NCBI GenBank assembly: GCA_021800255.1
Contig: JAJYZC010000013.1
Coordinates: 1 to 56,996 of the forward strand
DNA: 56,996 bases
Reading direction: 5' to 3'
DNA from: Acidobacteriota bacterium
GTDB lineage: Bacteria > Acidobacteriota > Terriglobia > Terriglobales > Acidobacteriaceae
Each line of letters starts with the position of its first letter. Position 1 is the first letter of the stretch. Shown here in pieces: positions 24,895 to 34,137 of the stretch. The translations under genes and the position numbers were made by a program. The notes beneath the pieces were generated by a model. It was given only the letters and a program-made list of their open reading frames with translations. It had not been told where the DNA came from and made no database searches.

Positions 24895-27165
24895 TCAACC
24901 GGCCTCGACGAGCCCATAGCGGCGTTGCCAAGCCTCTTTCAGCCGCGCCCAAACCCGCGCCCGCTCCGCCTCAGTGACGGCGGGGCCGGGCTGCGCGGCG
25001 AACTGCGCAGCTTCCTGCTTGGCCAGCTCCAGCAATTGACGGTCGCGGACGAGGTTAGCAACCCGAAACTCGGGCAGGCCGGCCTGGCGCGTGCCGAAAA
25101 ACTCACCTGGACCGCGCAGGGTGAGATCCAGCTCGGCCAGCTCGAAGCCGTCCTGGGTGCGAACCATGGCGTTCAGGCGCTCTTCGCCCAGCGGGGAGAC
25201 GCGGCCGCCCGTGATGAGGAGGCAGTAGCTTTTGGCGGCGCCGCGGCCCACACGGCCGCGCAACTGGTGCAGTTGGGCAAGGCCGAAGCGCTCCGCGTGT
25301 TCCACCACCATCACCGTGGCGTTGGGCACGTCCACGCCCACCTCGATGACCGTCGTAGCCACGAGCACATCGATCTCTCCACGCTGGAAGCGGCGCATGA
25401 TGACGTCCTTCTCGTCGGCGTCTAGCCGGCCATGGATAAGGCCGAGGCGCAGGCCGGCGAGCGGGCCAGCGCGCAGAATCTCGTACATCTCCACAGCCGA
25501 TTTGAGGCCCGATTTCGCGGCCGGCCTCGCCTCTTGCACCGCGCCGGGAAACAGCTCCGCGGTCTTGCCTTTGCGGGCCAGCTTTCCCGGCGCAGACAGT
25601 GGCGGCGCGGTCCCATCCTCAGGGTCGTGGGAGAAATCAAGTTCCGGCTGGTCGTCCTTGCTCCCTTCAATCACGGGGTAGACGATGTAAGCCTGGCGTC
25701 CTTGCGCTGCCTGCTTGCGCACAAACTCCCACACTTCGGCGGTGCGCTCGCCGGGGACACGGCGGGTGACGATGGGCGTACGTCCCGGCGGCAGTTCGTC
25801 CAGGACGCTCAGGTCGAGGTCGCCGTAGAGCGAAAGCGCCAGCGTGCGCGGAATGGGCGTGGCCGTCATCACCAGAACGTCAGGCTCGGCCTGGCCAGGT
25901 TTTTTCATCAGCTTGAAGCGTTGCATTACGCCGAAACGGTGCTGCTCGTCAACGACGACCAGGCCCAGGCGGTCGAACTCGACCTTCTCTTCGATAAGCG
26001 CGTGGGTGCCGATGATGAGCTGCGCCTCGCCGCGGTTGATGAGGCCCCGGTTGTACCGCTTGCGGTTCTCGTCGAGCGAGCCGGTCAGCAGGACGATGCG
26101 CGGATGGCGCGAGGAACGCTCGAGCAGCTTGCGCGCCGCCAAAAAATGCTGGATGGCGAGGATCTCAGTGGGCGCCATCAGCGCGGCCTGGTAGCCGTTC
26201 TCCATGGCCACCAGCATGGCCTGGAAGGCCACGATGGTCTTGCCCGATCCCACATCCCCTTGCAGCAGCCGCCGCATGGGCGTGGGCGCGCGCATGTCGG
26301 CGGCGATCTCGCCCAGCGCGCGCTTTTGCGCCACGGTGGGATGAAAGGGGAGCACCTCGCGGATGGCCTCGCGGGCTTTGTCGTCGGTGGCGAAGGCGAT
26401 GCCGGCTCGCTGCTTCATGCGGCGGCGCTTGAGCTCCAGACCCAGCTCCAGGAAGAACAACTCCTCGAAGATGAGGCGGCGATGAGCGGGGGTTGAGGAG
26501 CTTTGCAGTTGCGCGAAGGGCGTGCCCTCGGCCGGGAAATGCACCGCGCGAAGGGCGGCTTCGCGGGCCGGCAGATCTAGGCGCGCGAGCATTTCGCGCG
26601 GCAGGCACTCCGGCACCGCGCCGCGCACCGCTTCGAGCAGGTTGAAGATGACCTTGCGCTGCCAGCGCGAGGCCAGGCGGCTGCCGCCCAACGATTCGTA
26701 AACAGGCGTGATGCGGCCCACTTCGAGCAGGCGCGTCTCGGCGTCGTCGGTGGCGTCCGGCAGCACCTCAAACTGCGGCTGGATCATCTTGAAGTTGCTG
26801 GTGGAGCGCGAGGGTTCGACTTTGCCGTAGACGGCCACGGTTTGCCCGGCGCGGAACTTGCCTTCCAGGTAACTCGCGTGGAACCAGATGCACTTCATGG
26901 CGCAGCGGCCCTGGCCGAGGGTCAGCTCGAACAGCGGCCCCCGCCGCGTGCGCAGCAGCGCCGCGCCGCGCACCTCGGCGATCACGCTGGCCGTCTCGCC
27001 GGGCTTTAGCTCGTCCAGGCTGCGCGGGTTCTGGCGGTCTTCATAGCGAAAAGGCAAGTGGTAGAGCAGGTCCTCGGCGGTCTGGATGCCCTTGGCGGCG
27101 AGCAACTCCGCCACGCGCGGACCTACGCCGCGCACGTAATTCACCGGAGTATCGAGGGTGGGCAC
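24895..27165 (-). CDS. recG: ATP-dependent DNA helicase RecG
   Basis: RecG remodels stalled replication forks and Holliday junctions. The 756-residue protein has the N-terminal wedge domain with an HhH-like start (NYVRGVGPRVAELLAAKGI), an OB-fold near 60-150, Walker A LLQGDVGSGKT at about 290-300, the DEQH box VVDEQHRFGV, motif III TATPIPRT, and helicase C-terminal motifs ending in HQLRGRVGRG. A variable insert (roughly residues 495-545, Pro/Gly/Lys-rich) splits the C-terminal helicase domain, making it longer than E. coli RecG (693). The frame is intact. The divergent neighbour is the HU-like gene at 27331. Confidence 0.95.
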   Translation of the reverse strand: MPTLDTPVNYVRGVGPRVAELLAAKGIQTAEDLLYHLPFRYEDRQNPRSLDELKPGETASVIAEVRGAALLRTRRGPLFELTLGQGRCAMKCIWFHASYLEGKFRAGQTVAVYGKVEPSRSTSNFKMIQPQFEVLPDATDDAETRLLEVGRITPVYESLGGSRLASRWQRKVIFNLLEAVRGAVPECLPREMLARLDLPAREAALRAVHFPAEGTPFAQLQSSSTPAHRRLIFEELFFLELGLELKRRRMKQRAGIAFATDDKAREAIREVLPFHPTVAQKRALGEIAADMRAPTPMRRLLQGDVGSGKTIVAFQAMLVAMENGYQAALMAPTEILAIQHFLAARKLLERSSRHPRIVLLTGSLDENRKRYNRGLINRGEAQLIIGTHALIEEKVEFDRLGLVVVDEQHRFGVMQRFKLMKKPGQAEPDVLVMTATPIPRTLALSLYGDLDLSVLDELPPGRTPIVTRRVPGERTAEVWEFVRKQAAQGRQAYIVYPVIEGSKDDQPELDFSHDPEDGTAPPLSAPGKLARKGKTAELFPGAVQEARPAAKSGLKSAVEMYEILRAGPLAGLRLGLIHGRLDADEKDVIMRRFQRGEIDVLVATTVIEVGVDVPNATVMVVEHAERFGLAQLHQLRGRVGRGAAKSYCLLITGGRVSPLGEERLNAMVRTQDGFELAELDLTLRGPGEFFGTRQAGLPEFRVANLVRDRQLLELAKQEAAQFAAQPGPAVTEAERARVWARLKEAWQRRYGLVEAG

Positions 27166-27330
27166 AGAATGGATGCTACAACCAGCAGGCGGCGAAGGGC
27201 GAACCCGAAGCAGGAAATCGATTTCGATCTGAAGGCCACAACTGGATTAAAAACTCCGGGGCATGAGATTGTTCCGTGATACGATCTCGACATTGCGAGT
27301 GCGATGGGCGGGTGTGGGAGATAGGCAGCT

Positions 27331-27882
27331 ATGGAGCAACCAAGAGAAGCTTTGATCGCAAGGCTCGTGAAGGAAAGCGGGCTGAACGATTCGGAAGCGC
27401 GGCGGTTCCTGAATGCGCTGGTGGTGTGCATGAATGAAGACCTGGAAAGATCAAAACGCTTCACCATGCCCGGCGTAGGAACGCTGACTCTCGCGGCCGA
27501 GGCCGCAGCGCCGCAGAATACCGCTCAGATCGATAAGTCCGGGCGAAAACGGGACCAGTCTACGTGGATAAAGCCGCCCCTTACGGGCATACCGCCAGCC
27601 CCTGCCGTTGTGTGGCCGGGCGCGATCATTCCTGGCATCGTGGACATTGTAGGGGAAGGGCCGCTCACGGGCATCAAGCCGGCGGCTACAGGGATTCGGT
27701 CGCCGGTGGCAGAGCCGGCGCCGGACGGACTTCTGCCGGATACGGTGATTGACTGCGCGGGGGACGCAGGTCTGCCTCTCGGCCAGACGATTCGCAATGT
27801 TTTTCTGAGCGAGGCAGACAACGGGACAGCAGAAGCAGGAGAAGATCCGGGGATTGACGATATTTTGAAACACGAGCCGTGA
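27331..27882 (+). CDS. HU-like DNA-binding domain fused to a Pro-rich tail
   Basis: A 183-residue protein. Residues 4-55 match the first two helices and first strands of HU/IHF proteins: REALIARLVKESGLNDSEARRFLNALVVCMNEDL and then the GVGTLTL turn, in place of the usual GFGTF. The DNA-gripping beta arms of HU are missing. Residues 60-183 are replaced by a Pro/Gly/Ala-rich region with a repeated P-L-T-G-I motif (PPLTGIPPA, GPLTGIKPA, then ATGIRSPV). The role is unknown. It may be a nucleoid-associated or SPOR/CCDC81-like HU relative. It is divergent from recG and followed 17 bases later by a membrane-protein gene. Confidence 0.6.
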   Translation: MEQPREALIARLVKESGLNDSEARRFLNALVVCMNEDLERSKRFTMPGVGTLTLAAEAAAPQNTAQIDKSGRKRDQSTWIKPPLTGIPPAPAVVWPGAIIPGIVDIVGEGPLTGIKPAATGIRSPVAEPAPDGLLPDTVIDCAGDAGLPLGQTIRNVFLSEADNGTAEAGEDPGIDDILKHEP

Positions 27883-27898
27883 CAGAGGAGGGTAAAAC

Positions 27899-28336
27899 AT
27901 GGCTTCACCAGGCCCCGGGGCCGTACCGGCCAATGCGATGGCCAGGAGCGATGCGGAGGCGTGGAGAGATACGGCTGCGATCCGTCTCTCAGACAGAGTG
28001 CGCGCCCTCGCATTGGGGGTTCTGGCGTTCTTCTGGGCCGTGATGTCCGCGGACAATGGTCCAGCGGCGCATATCCATATCGCGCACCGCAGATGGCTGA
28101 TGATTACCGCCGCTCTGGCTGTTCTTTCCTTGCTCTTCGATTTGTTTCATTCTCTGGCCAACTTCCGGCAATCGGACCTGCTGGTTCACGAGATGGAGCG
28201 TAAGAAGCAGACGGCTGGCCAGATGAATCCCAAAAGCTTTCTCTATCGGAGCCAAGGTTGGGCGCTTTGGCTGAAGGTTGCGCTCTGCATCGCCTCCTGT
28301 CTGTCGCTTCTCCTGCTCGTTGGCGTCTCTCTTTGA
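27899..28336 (+). CDS. Small two- to three-helix membrane protein, unknown
   Basis: A 145-residue protein with GGAGG eight bases upstream of the ATG. Predicted membrane helices lie at about 37-52 (LALGVLAFFWAVMSA), 66-84 (ITAALAVLSLLFDLFHSL) and 122-144 (ALWLKVALCIASCLSLLLLVGVSL). The intervening segment is basic and polar. I recognise no family. It directly follows the HU-like gene and is probably co-transcribed with it. A link between the two is inferred from spacing only. Confidence 0.62.
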   Translation: MASPGPGAVPANAMARSDAEAWRDTAAIRLSDRVRALALGVLAFFWAVMSADNGPAAHIHIAHRRWLMITAALAVLSLLFDLFHSLANFRQSDLLVHEMERKKQTAGQMNPKSFLYRSQGWALWLKVALCIASCLSLLLLVGVSL

Positions 28337-28458
28337 CTCTTGATCTCCCCGCCCGATTTCCCCTGCCGCAACGTTCGCAACCGGCTCTGCTAAAATTTTT
28401 CTAAGGCCGTTCCCCGGTCTACCCTGTGCCAACTGAAAGCGCGCGCGGCGGAGAATCC

Positions 28459-29361
28459 ATGCCAGTTGTTGAACTTTCCGGCGTGACAAAGGCCTATGAG
28501 AACAAGGTCGCGGTCAATAATCTGAATCTTGCCATCGAGGCCGGCCAGATGTTCGGTCTGCTGGGGCCGAACGGGGCGGGCAAAACCAGCTCCATTCGCA
28601 TGATGATGGGCATCACTATGCCCGATTCCGGGCGCGTCAGCCTTTTTGAAAAACCCTTTGAGCGGAAGAGCCTGGAGCGGGTCGGCTACCTGCCCGAAGA
28701 GCGCGGCCTTTACAAAAAGATGAAGGTTTTAGAGCAGCTCATCTTCTTCGGCCAGTTGCACGGCCTGGAGGCCGGCGAAGCGCGCAAGCGCGCGGCTGAT
28801 TGGACCCGGCGCATGGAGATCGCCGATGTGCTCGACAAGAAGACCGAGGAGCTGTCAAAAGGGATGCAGCAGAAGATCCAGTTCATCGCCACGCTGCTCC
28901 ACGATCCCGGACTAATCATCATGGATGAGCCATTCAGCGGACTGGACCCGGTGAACGCGGTGCTGGTGGAGCGCACGCTGCTGGAGCTCAAGGACGAGGG
29001 CAAAGCCATCCTCTTCTCCACGCATCGCATGGATCAGGTAGAAAAGCTGTGCGATTCAATCTGCCTGATTAACGGCGGCAGGGCGGTTTTGGCCGGCAAG
29101 GTGCGCGAGATCAAAAGCCGCTACGAGCGCGATCACGTGATTGTGGAATTTGAAGGCAGCGCGGAGTTCCTGCGCAGCCAGGAGATCGCGGAGGCGAAAA
29201 ACTTCGCCGGCCACGCGGAGATTCGCCTTAAGCCCCACGGCGACGCGCAGAAGCTGCTCAAGGAGGCCTCGGCCGTGGCGACCGTCTACCGCTTCGAGCT
29301 GGTCGAGCCTTCCCTCGAAGAGATTTTCATTCGCACCGTCGGAGGCAAAGCCGATGCGTAA
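28459..29361 (+). CDS. ABC transporter ATP-binding protein, NatA-like
   Basis: A 300-residue ATPase of the ABC-2 exporter group. Walker A is LLGPNGAGKTSS, the signature is ELSKGMQQK, Walker B is GLIIMDEPFSGLDP, and the H-loop is FSTHRMDQVEKL. The C-terminal 80-residue extension, ending EEIFIRTV, is typical of NatA and multidrug ABC-2 systems. The ATG at 28459 has GGAG upstream; an earlier GTG at 28426 is less likely. It overlaps the permease gene by eight bases, so the two make one exporter. Na+ export or drug export is possible, but the substrate is not shown by sequence. Confidence 0.9.
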   Translation: MPVVELSGVTKAYENKVAVNNLNLAIEAGQMFGLLGPNGAGKTSSIRMMMGITMPDSGRVSLFEKPFERKSLERVGYLPEERGLYKKMKVLEQLIFFGQLHGLEAGEARKRAADWTRRMEIADVLDKKTEELSKGMQQKIQFIATLLHDPGLIIMDEPFSGLDPVNAVLVERTLLELKDEGKAILFSTHRMDQVEKLCDSICLINGGRAVLAGKVREIKSRYERDHVIVEFEGSAEFLRSQEIAEAKNFAGHAEIRLKPHGDAQKLLKEASAVATVYRFELVEPSLEEIFIRTVGGKADA

Positions 29362-30601
29362 TGCGCTGCTGATCGCCAAGCGCGAATACCTGGAACAGAT
29401 TCGCGGCAAAGCCTTCAAGATGTCCACCATCGGGCTGCCGGCGCTTTTTGCGGTCATCGTGGCCGTCGGGTACGTATCGAGCCTGGGCTTGGGCGCTAGG
29501 CGGCATCTGGTGATTGCGTCGTCCAGCCCGGCCTTGGCTGGTGCGGTGCGCGCGGATTTGATGAACGAAAAGGGCATGAAGCCCACGGTCAACGTTGTGG
29601 CTCCCGCTACGCCCCAGGAACGGGCCGCGCTGATCCGGGAGGTGCGTTCGAAGGCGATTGACGGCCTGCTCACAATTGCCGCTTCCAATAGCGGCATGCC
29701 CATCGTCAACTACTTTTCCCTGGCCTCGGGCGACTTCCTCACCACCTCGCGGCTGAAAGAGGCGGTGAACAACGGCCTGGTGGACGAGCATCTGACGCAG
29801 GCGGGAATGAGCCAGACCGATGCGGCAAAGCTCACCGGCGGCGTCGCCATCGGAACCTATCAGGTAAAAGAGGACGGCAAGATCGTGAAGAGCGATGCGG
29901 AGGCCTCGTTTTGGAAGGGCTACGGGATGGCCATTCTGCTGTCGCTCACCACCATGATTTACGGCCTCAACGTGCCCCGCTCCATCCTTCAGGAAAAAAC
30001 CTCGCGCATCTTCGAGGTCATGCTGGCGACGGTAAAGCCCGGCGAGATGCTGGCCGGCAAGCTGATCGGCGTCGGCGCGGTGGGCTTTACGCAGATTGTC
30101 ATTTGGCTGGCGGCGGCAGTGGCGATCCTGGCTGCGCCGTTTGCGGCGGTAATGCTGACCGGGGCCTTCTCACTGCACTTTTCATGGGCGGAAGGGCTGC
30201 TTTTCCTGGTCTATTTCGTGCTCGGCTACCTGCTCTATAGTTCGCTGTTTGCGGGCTTGGCCGCTACCTGCGAAACCGAGCAGGAGCTGCAGATGTACAT
30301 GCCGCTGGCCGCCATCCCCACGTGGCTGAGCTTCGCCATGATCGTCCTCATCATGAGGAACTCGAATTCCGTGTGGTCGATTGCGGCTTCGCTCTTTCCG
30401 CCCACCGCGCCCATCGTCATGTTTTTGCGCATGGCCTCCCAGGTCCCGCCCATCTGGCAGTTCGCGGTCTCTATCGGCCTGCTGATGGTAAGCATCTGGG
30501 CCACGCTGTGGTTTTCTTCGCGCCTCTATCGCGCCGGCATTCTTATGTATGGCAAGCGCGCTACGCTCCCTGAACTGCTGCGCTGGCTGCGTTACTCCTG
30601 A
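29354..30601 (+). CDS. ABC-2 type permease, NatB-like
   Basis: A 415-residue membrane component of the exporter encoded with the preceding ATPase. The first helix follows the start (RGKAFKMSTIGLPALFAVIV), a large extracytoplasmic domain lies at about 50-195, and five or six helices follow (for example the AILLSLTTMIYGLNVPRSI region, FTQIVIWLAAAVAILAAPF, and LLFLVYFVLGYLLYSSLF). The loop SILQEKTSRIFEVMLATVKP is the conserved ABC-2/NatB coupling segment. GGAGGC precedes the ATG at 29354. The frame is open upstream of that ATG, inside natA-like coding sequence, but is a shadow there. Confidence 0.88.
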   Translation: MRNALLIAKREYLEQIRGKAFKMSTIGLPALFAVIVAVGYVSSLGLGARRHLVIASSSPALAGAVRADLMNEKGMKPTVNVVAPATPQERAALIREVRSKAIDGLLTIAASNSGMPIVNYFSLASGDFLTTSRLKEAVNNGLVDEHLTQAGMSQTDAAKLTGGVAIGTYQVKEDGKIVKSDAEASFWKGYGMAILLSLTTMIYGLNVPRSILQEKTSRIFEVMLATVKPGEMLAGKLIGVGAVGFTQIVIWLAAAVAILAAPFAAVMLTGAFSLHFSWAEGLLFLVYFVLGYLLYSSLFAGLAATCETEQELQMYMPLAAIPTWLSFAMIVLIMRNSNSVWSIAASLFPPTAPIVMFLRMASQVPPIWQFAVSIGLLMVSIWATLWFSSRLYRAGILMYGKRATLPELLRWLRYS

Positions 30602-30659
30602 GCCGCGGCGGCCGGATGCACGGCATCTGCTCCGGCCTGCCTGCACTAAAATCGATGGG

Positions 30660-31409
30660 ATGACCACGGAGACTCAGCCCAGCCCGCGTCAGCGCCGGCC
30701 GCGCACCGCGCGATCGTTGGAGCGTGGCGCGCTGCATTTTTCGCTTGGCCAGCGCCTGGCGCTGGCCGTGGTTCCGCGCATCGTGTGGGCGCTGCTGTGG
30801 CTTGTGGGGCGCACCTGGCGTTTTGAGGTCATCGCCGAAGAGGGCGTGGTCCCTGTGCTGCTCGGCGAGCGGCCGGGACCGGAGATTTATTGCTTCTGGC
30901 ACCAGTGTGTGTTGCCTTGCACCGTGTATTTCCGCTACTCGCGATCCATTATTTTGATCAGCCGGAGCTTCGACGGCGAGCTGATTACGCGCATCCTCAA
31001 GATGTTTGGCTATGGGGCGGTGCGCGGCTCCAGCTCGCGCAGCGCCCGCGAAGGTCTGCTGGGGCTGAAGCAGGTGATTGAGAGCGGACGAACGGCCATC
31101 TTTACCGCCGACGGGCCACGCGGGCCGATCTACCAGACCAAGATGGGACCCATCAAGCTGGCACAGATGACGGGCGCGCCCATCGGCGTCTTTCATCTCC
31201 AGCCGGAGCGTGCGTGGACGCTCCGCTCCTGGGACCGCTTTCTGATTCCCAAGCCGTTTACGCGCATCTGCGTGAGCTGGGCGCAGTGGACGCGGGTGCC
31301 CGCTGATTTGGCCGGCGGAGACTTTGAGCCGAAGCGTCAGGAGCTGAATGCGGCTCTGGAGCGGGCGCGGCTGCGCGCCCTCGCCTACTTTGGCAAGGGC
31401 AAAGCATGA
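30660..31409 (+). CDS. DUF374 lysophospholipid-acyltransferase-like protein
   Basis: About 249 residues from ATG 30660. The protein matches DUF374, related to LpxL/PlsC-type acyltransferases. Family landmarks: [41 protein letters not shown], then [33 protein letters not shown] single hydrophobic segment near 32-48 would anchor it to the inner membrane. It probably acylates a lipid precursor of lipid A or phospholipid type; the acceptor is unknown. Its last four bases overlap the queA start (ATGA), so the two are coupled. The frame is open before 30660, but no better start is seen. Confidence 0.82.
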   Translation: MTTETQPSPRQRRPRTARSLERGALHFSLGQRLALAVVPRIVWALLWLVGRTWRFEVIAEEGVVPVLLGERPGPEIYCFWHQCVLPCTVYFRYSRSIILISRSFDGELITRILKMFGYGAVRGSSSRSAREGLLGLKQVIESGRTAIFTADGPRGPIYQTKMGPIKLAQMTGAPIGVFHLQPERAWTLRSWDRFLIPKPFTRICVSWAQWTRVPADLAGGDFEPKRQELNAALERARLRALAYFGKGKA

Positions 31410-32560
31410 GCAGACACAGCAGCAAGCCCGAAACCTGCTCCAGCCCGCGCCAAAATCCGCCTCAAGGATCGCTCCCAGACCTCCGTGTAGACGACTTCGA
31501 CTTTGATCTCCCTGTGGAGCTGATCGCGCAGCAGCCGCCTGCCGAGCGCGGCGCCAGCCGCATGATGGTGCTGGACCGGGCTACGGGCGGCTTTCGGGAT
31601 GCGGAGTTTTCCGCTCTTCCCATGCTGCTGAACTCCGGCGACCTGCTGGTGCTCAATGACAGCCGCGTAATTCCGGCGCGGCTCTACGCGCGGCGCACGC
31701 TGCGGCGCGAACGCGAGAAGCCCACCGGCCGCATCGAGGTGATGCTCACCGGGCCGGCCGGCACGGATCAATGGCACGCGCTGGTGCGGCCAGGGCGCAA
31801 GGTGGCCATCGGCGAGCGGCTGGTTTTTCCCGCGCCCGATGGCTCAATCGCGCTGGAGGCCGAGGTGCTCAAACGCGGCAAGTTCGGCGACCGCCTGCTG
31901 CGCTTTGCGCCGCCCAAAAACCAGGACGGCGATTTTTTCTCCGTGATTGAGCGCATCGGTCACACGCCGCTGCCGCCGTATATTCATCGCGAGGACGTTG
32001 AGGCCGACCGCGAACGCTACCAGACCGTCTACGCGCGCGAGCGCGGTTCGGTGGCCGCGCCCACGGCCGGGCTGCACTTCACGCCGCCGATGCTGGAGGC
32101 GATTGCCGCCCGCGGCGTGGAGATTGCCCGGATCACGCTGCACGTAGGGCTGGGCACCTTTGCGCCGATTCGGGTTGAACGGGTGAAGGACGTGCGCCTG
32201 CACCGCGAGCGATATACGCTGAGCGCGGAGACGGCCGAGGCCGTGAATCGCGCGCTTGGTGAGGGCCGTCGAATTGTGGCCGTGGGCACCACGGTGGTGC
32301 GCACGCTGGAGGCCTGCGCACGCCGCGCGGAGGGTAGGGAACTGGAGCCGCACTCCGGCGCAACGGAGATTTTCATCTCGCCGGGCTTCGAATTTCGCGT
32401 GGTGAGCGCGTTGCTCACCAACTTTCACCTGCCGCAGTCCAGCCTGCTCATGCTGGTGAGCGCCTTCGCCGGACGCGAGCGGGTACTGGCCGCCTATCGC
32501 CACGCCGTCGAGTCGCACTACAGGTTCTTCAGCTACGGCGATTGCATGTTCATCGGGTGA
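31406..32560 (+). CDS. queA: S-adenosylmethionine:tRNA ribosyltransferase-isomerase QueA
   Basis: QueA moves the ribosyl part of SAM to preQ1 in tRNA anticodons, giving epoxyqueuosine. The 384-residue protein has the expected segments: [25 protein letters not shown] near the start, [16 protein letters not shown], then [23 protein letters not shown], the motif [12 protein letters not shown], and the C-terminal [18 protein letters not shown]. The N-terminus is about 30 residues longer than usual and Ser/Pro-rich, so an internal start is possible, but the ATG at 31406 is coupled to the preceding stop. Other queuosine genes are not in the window. Confidence 0.95.
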   Translation: MSRHSSKPETCSSPRQNPPQGSLPDLRVDDFDFDLPVELIAQQPPAERGASRMMVLDRATGGFRDAEFSALPMLLNSGDLLVLNDSRVIPARLYARRTLRREREKPTGRIEVMLTGPAGTDQWHALVRPGRKVAIGERLVFPAPDGSIALEAEVLKRGKFGDRLLRFAPPKNQDGDFFSVIERIGHTPLPPYIHREDVEADRERYQTVYARERGSVAAPTAGLHFTPPMLEAIAARGVEIARITLHVGLGTFAPIRVERVKDVRLHRERYTLSAETAEAVNRALGEGRRIVAVGTTVVRTLEACARRAEGRELEPHSGATEIFISPGFEFRVVSALLTNFHLPQSSLLMLVSAFAGRERVLAAYRHAVESHYRFFSYGDCMFIG

Positions 32561-32601
32561 CTATTGACTTTCGCCTTTTGTTCGTCATATTATCGTAAGC
32601 C

Positions 32602-33447
32602 ATGAACTTCATGAGAGACAAAAAGCATCCTCCGACCGAGCAAGCCGCAGAACAGTCAGGCGCAGTTTTTGGATTTGAGGAATTTTGGTCAAAGATATAC
32701 GGCAAGTACAAGCATTACTTCGACGCCATCAATGATTTGATTTGCTTAGGCAATGAAATAGTCGAAGCTGCCGAGAAGAATGCGTCGGAGCCGGTCGCCA
32801 ATGTCATCTGCGCCTTGACCCGGGCCACGATGAGTGGGGCGTGCGAAGCAGTACTGCTCTGCGGGAACGGCTGCGGGACGGGCGCGATGAAGATTGTCCG
32901 TGGGATGTATGAATCCCGTTGGATGGCGGAATACTTGCGCCGGAATCCGGAGGAGGCTAAAGACTATCTGGAGTTCTCGAAGGTGTTGTTATGGCGCCGC
33001 CTCAAGTGGGCAGAGGAATACAAAGCAAACAGTGTTCCGCCAGAAGCTTTGGAGAAAGCGGAGGCTGATTATAAGCAGGTTAGGGGACAGTTCACGGACA
33101 GCAACGGCAAGGTAAGGCATCAATGGTGTAAAAAATCCATCGGGTCGATCGCGAAGGAAATTGGACGGGAGAAGGAATACGAGTTGCCCTATTCAATTGC
33201 CTGCTCCATTCATCACGGCAACTTTGAAGGATTAGCAGCACAATGGGTCTCAGGCGAGGGAGCGGCCACGCCCAATGTTCCGCCGTCGAAGGATTGGGTG
33301 AAAAGAGCATTAACCGCGGCCTGGGCGAACCTTTGGTTTGCCCTCAACACCCTCAACGACGCGTTTGGGCTGGATTACAGTAAAAATTTGGAGGCCTCAC
33401 ACAAGGATTTTGTGCGGGTCGGGACTGAACAGGAACCAGGGAAATAG
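32602..33447 (+). CDS. DUF5677-like protein, accessory
   Basis: A 281-residue, mostly helical protein. The central part (GMYESRWMAEYLRRNPEEAKDYLEF and the later PYSIACSIHHGNFEGL segment) resembles DUF5677, a family of unknown function seen in accessory regions. There is no signal peptide or membrane helix. The gene looks richer in A and T than its neighbours by eye and is followed by another AT-rich gene, between housekeeping genes queA and polA. This suggests acquired DNA. The ATG is at 32602; an ATG three codons later is also possible. Confidence 0.65.
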   Translation: MNFMRDKKHPPTEQAAEQSGAVFGFEEFWSKIYGKYKHYFDAINDLICLGNEIVEAAEKNASEPVANVICALTRATMSGACEAVLLCGNGCGTGAMKIVRGMYESRWMAEYLRRNPEEAKDYLEFSKVLLWRRLKWAEEYKANSVPPEALEKAEADYKQVRGQFTDSNGKVRHQWCKKSIGSIAKEIGREKEYELPYSIACSIHHGNFEGLAAQWVSGEGAATPNVPPSKDWVKRALTAAWANLWFALNTLNDAFGLDYSKNLEASHKDFVRVGTEQEPGK

Positions 33448-33481
33448 AGTCGACGGCGAGATCACAGAGGAGGGATTTATC

Positions 33482-34105
33482 GTGACCGATGCGGAGCTTA
33501 AAAAGCGCCTACAAAAACTGGAACGGGACAATCATCGCCTGAAAGTGCTTGCCTTAATTGCGCTATTTGTGCCAGCCATGTTGCTGATAATGGCGGAAGT
33601 GCGCCCGAGTGGCACAATAACAGCAAACAAGTTTGTTCTCATGGATCGCCAAGGCACGACCCGCGCAGTTCTTCGGGTTGGACCTCTACTGGGAGATGGC
33701 GTAAGCCTGACGTTCCTAGACGCAGAGGGGCGCAAGCGGGTGGAGCTCGGCGGAGGAACTGGCCCCGTTGAAAACTCCTTCGGCTTTCTCAAATTGGGCG
33801 AAGATGCAGCGAGCGAAAGGTATGTACTTACCTCAACTGGCGGCCACGGAGGAGTCACGCTTTCCGATGGCGGTCTGGTGATGAGAGCGTATCCACCGAG
33901 CAGAAAGGCGGGATCTGTGTTATTGGAGGGACCGGGGTCGTCTGGCCCAGTATTAGAGCTTACGGATTCAAAGGGTTTCATGATGGACCTGGGAAGTACA
34001 GGTTTAGCCACCGCTCGTACTGGCGCAACTGAGCAAACATCTGCCGCCTCAATCGTGATGTTCGGCAACGACAAAGAACACCAAGTTATCTGGCGCGCTC
34101 CCTGA
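33482..34105 (+). CDS. Coiled-coil, membrane-anchored protein with beta-rich domain, unknown
   Basis: About 207 residues from a GTG at 33482 with GAGGAGGG upstream; the ATG-like frame is open further but lacks a ribosome site. Residues 4-22 form a short coiled coil (AELKKRLQKLERDNHRLK), residues 23-42 are a membrane helix, and the rest is an outside domain of short beta strands with Gly turns (FVLMDRQGTTRAVLRVG, then FLDAEGRKRVELGGG, then SVLLEGPGSSGPVLELTD). The pattern suggests a beta-helix-like repeat. I recognise no family. It follows the DUF5677-like gene by 34 bases and is likely co-transcribed with it. Confidence 0.55.
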   Translation: MTDAELKKRLQKLERDNHRLKVLALIALFVPAMLLIMAEVRPSGTITANKFVLMDRQGTTRAVLRVGPLLGDGVSLTFLDAEGRKRVELGGGTGPVENSFGFLKLGEDAASERYVLTSTGGHGGVTLSDGGLVMRAYPPSRKAGSVLLEGPGSSGPVLELTDSKGFMMDLGSTGLATARTGATEQTSAASIVMFGNDKEHQVIWRAP

Positions 34106-34137
34106 TTCGTTATCCCTGGGCTGCTAGACTCGATTCC

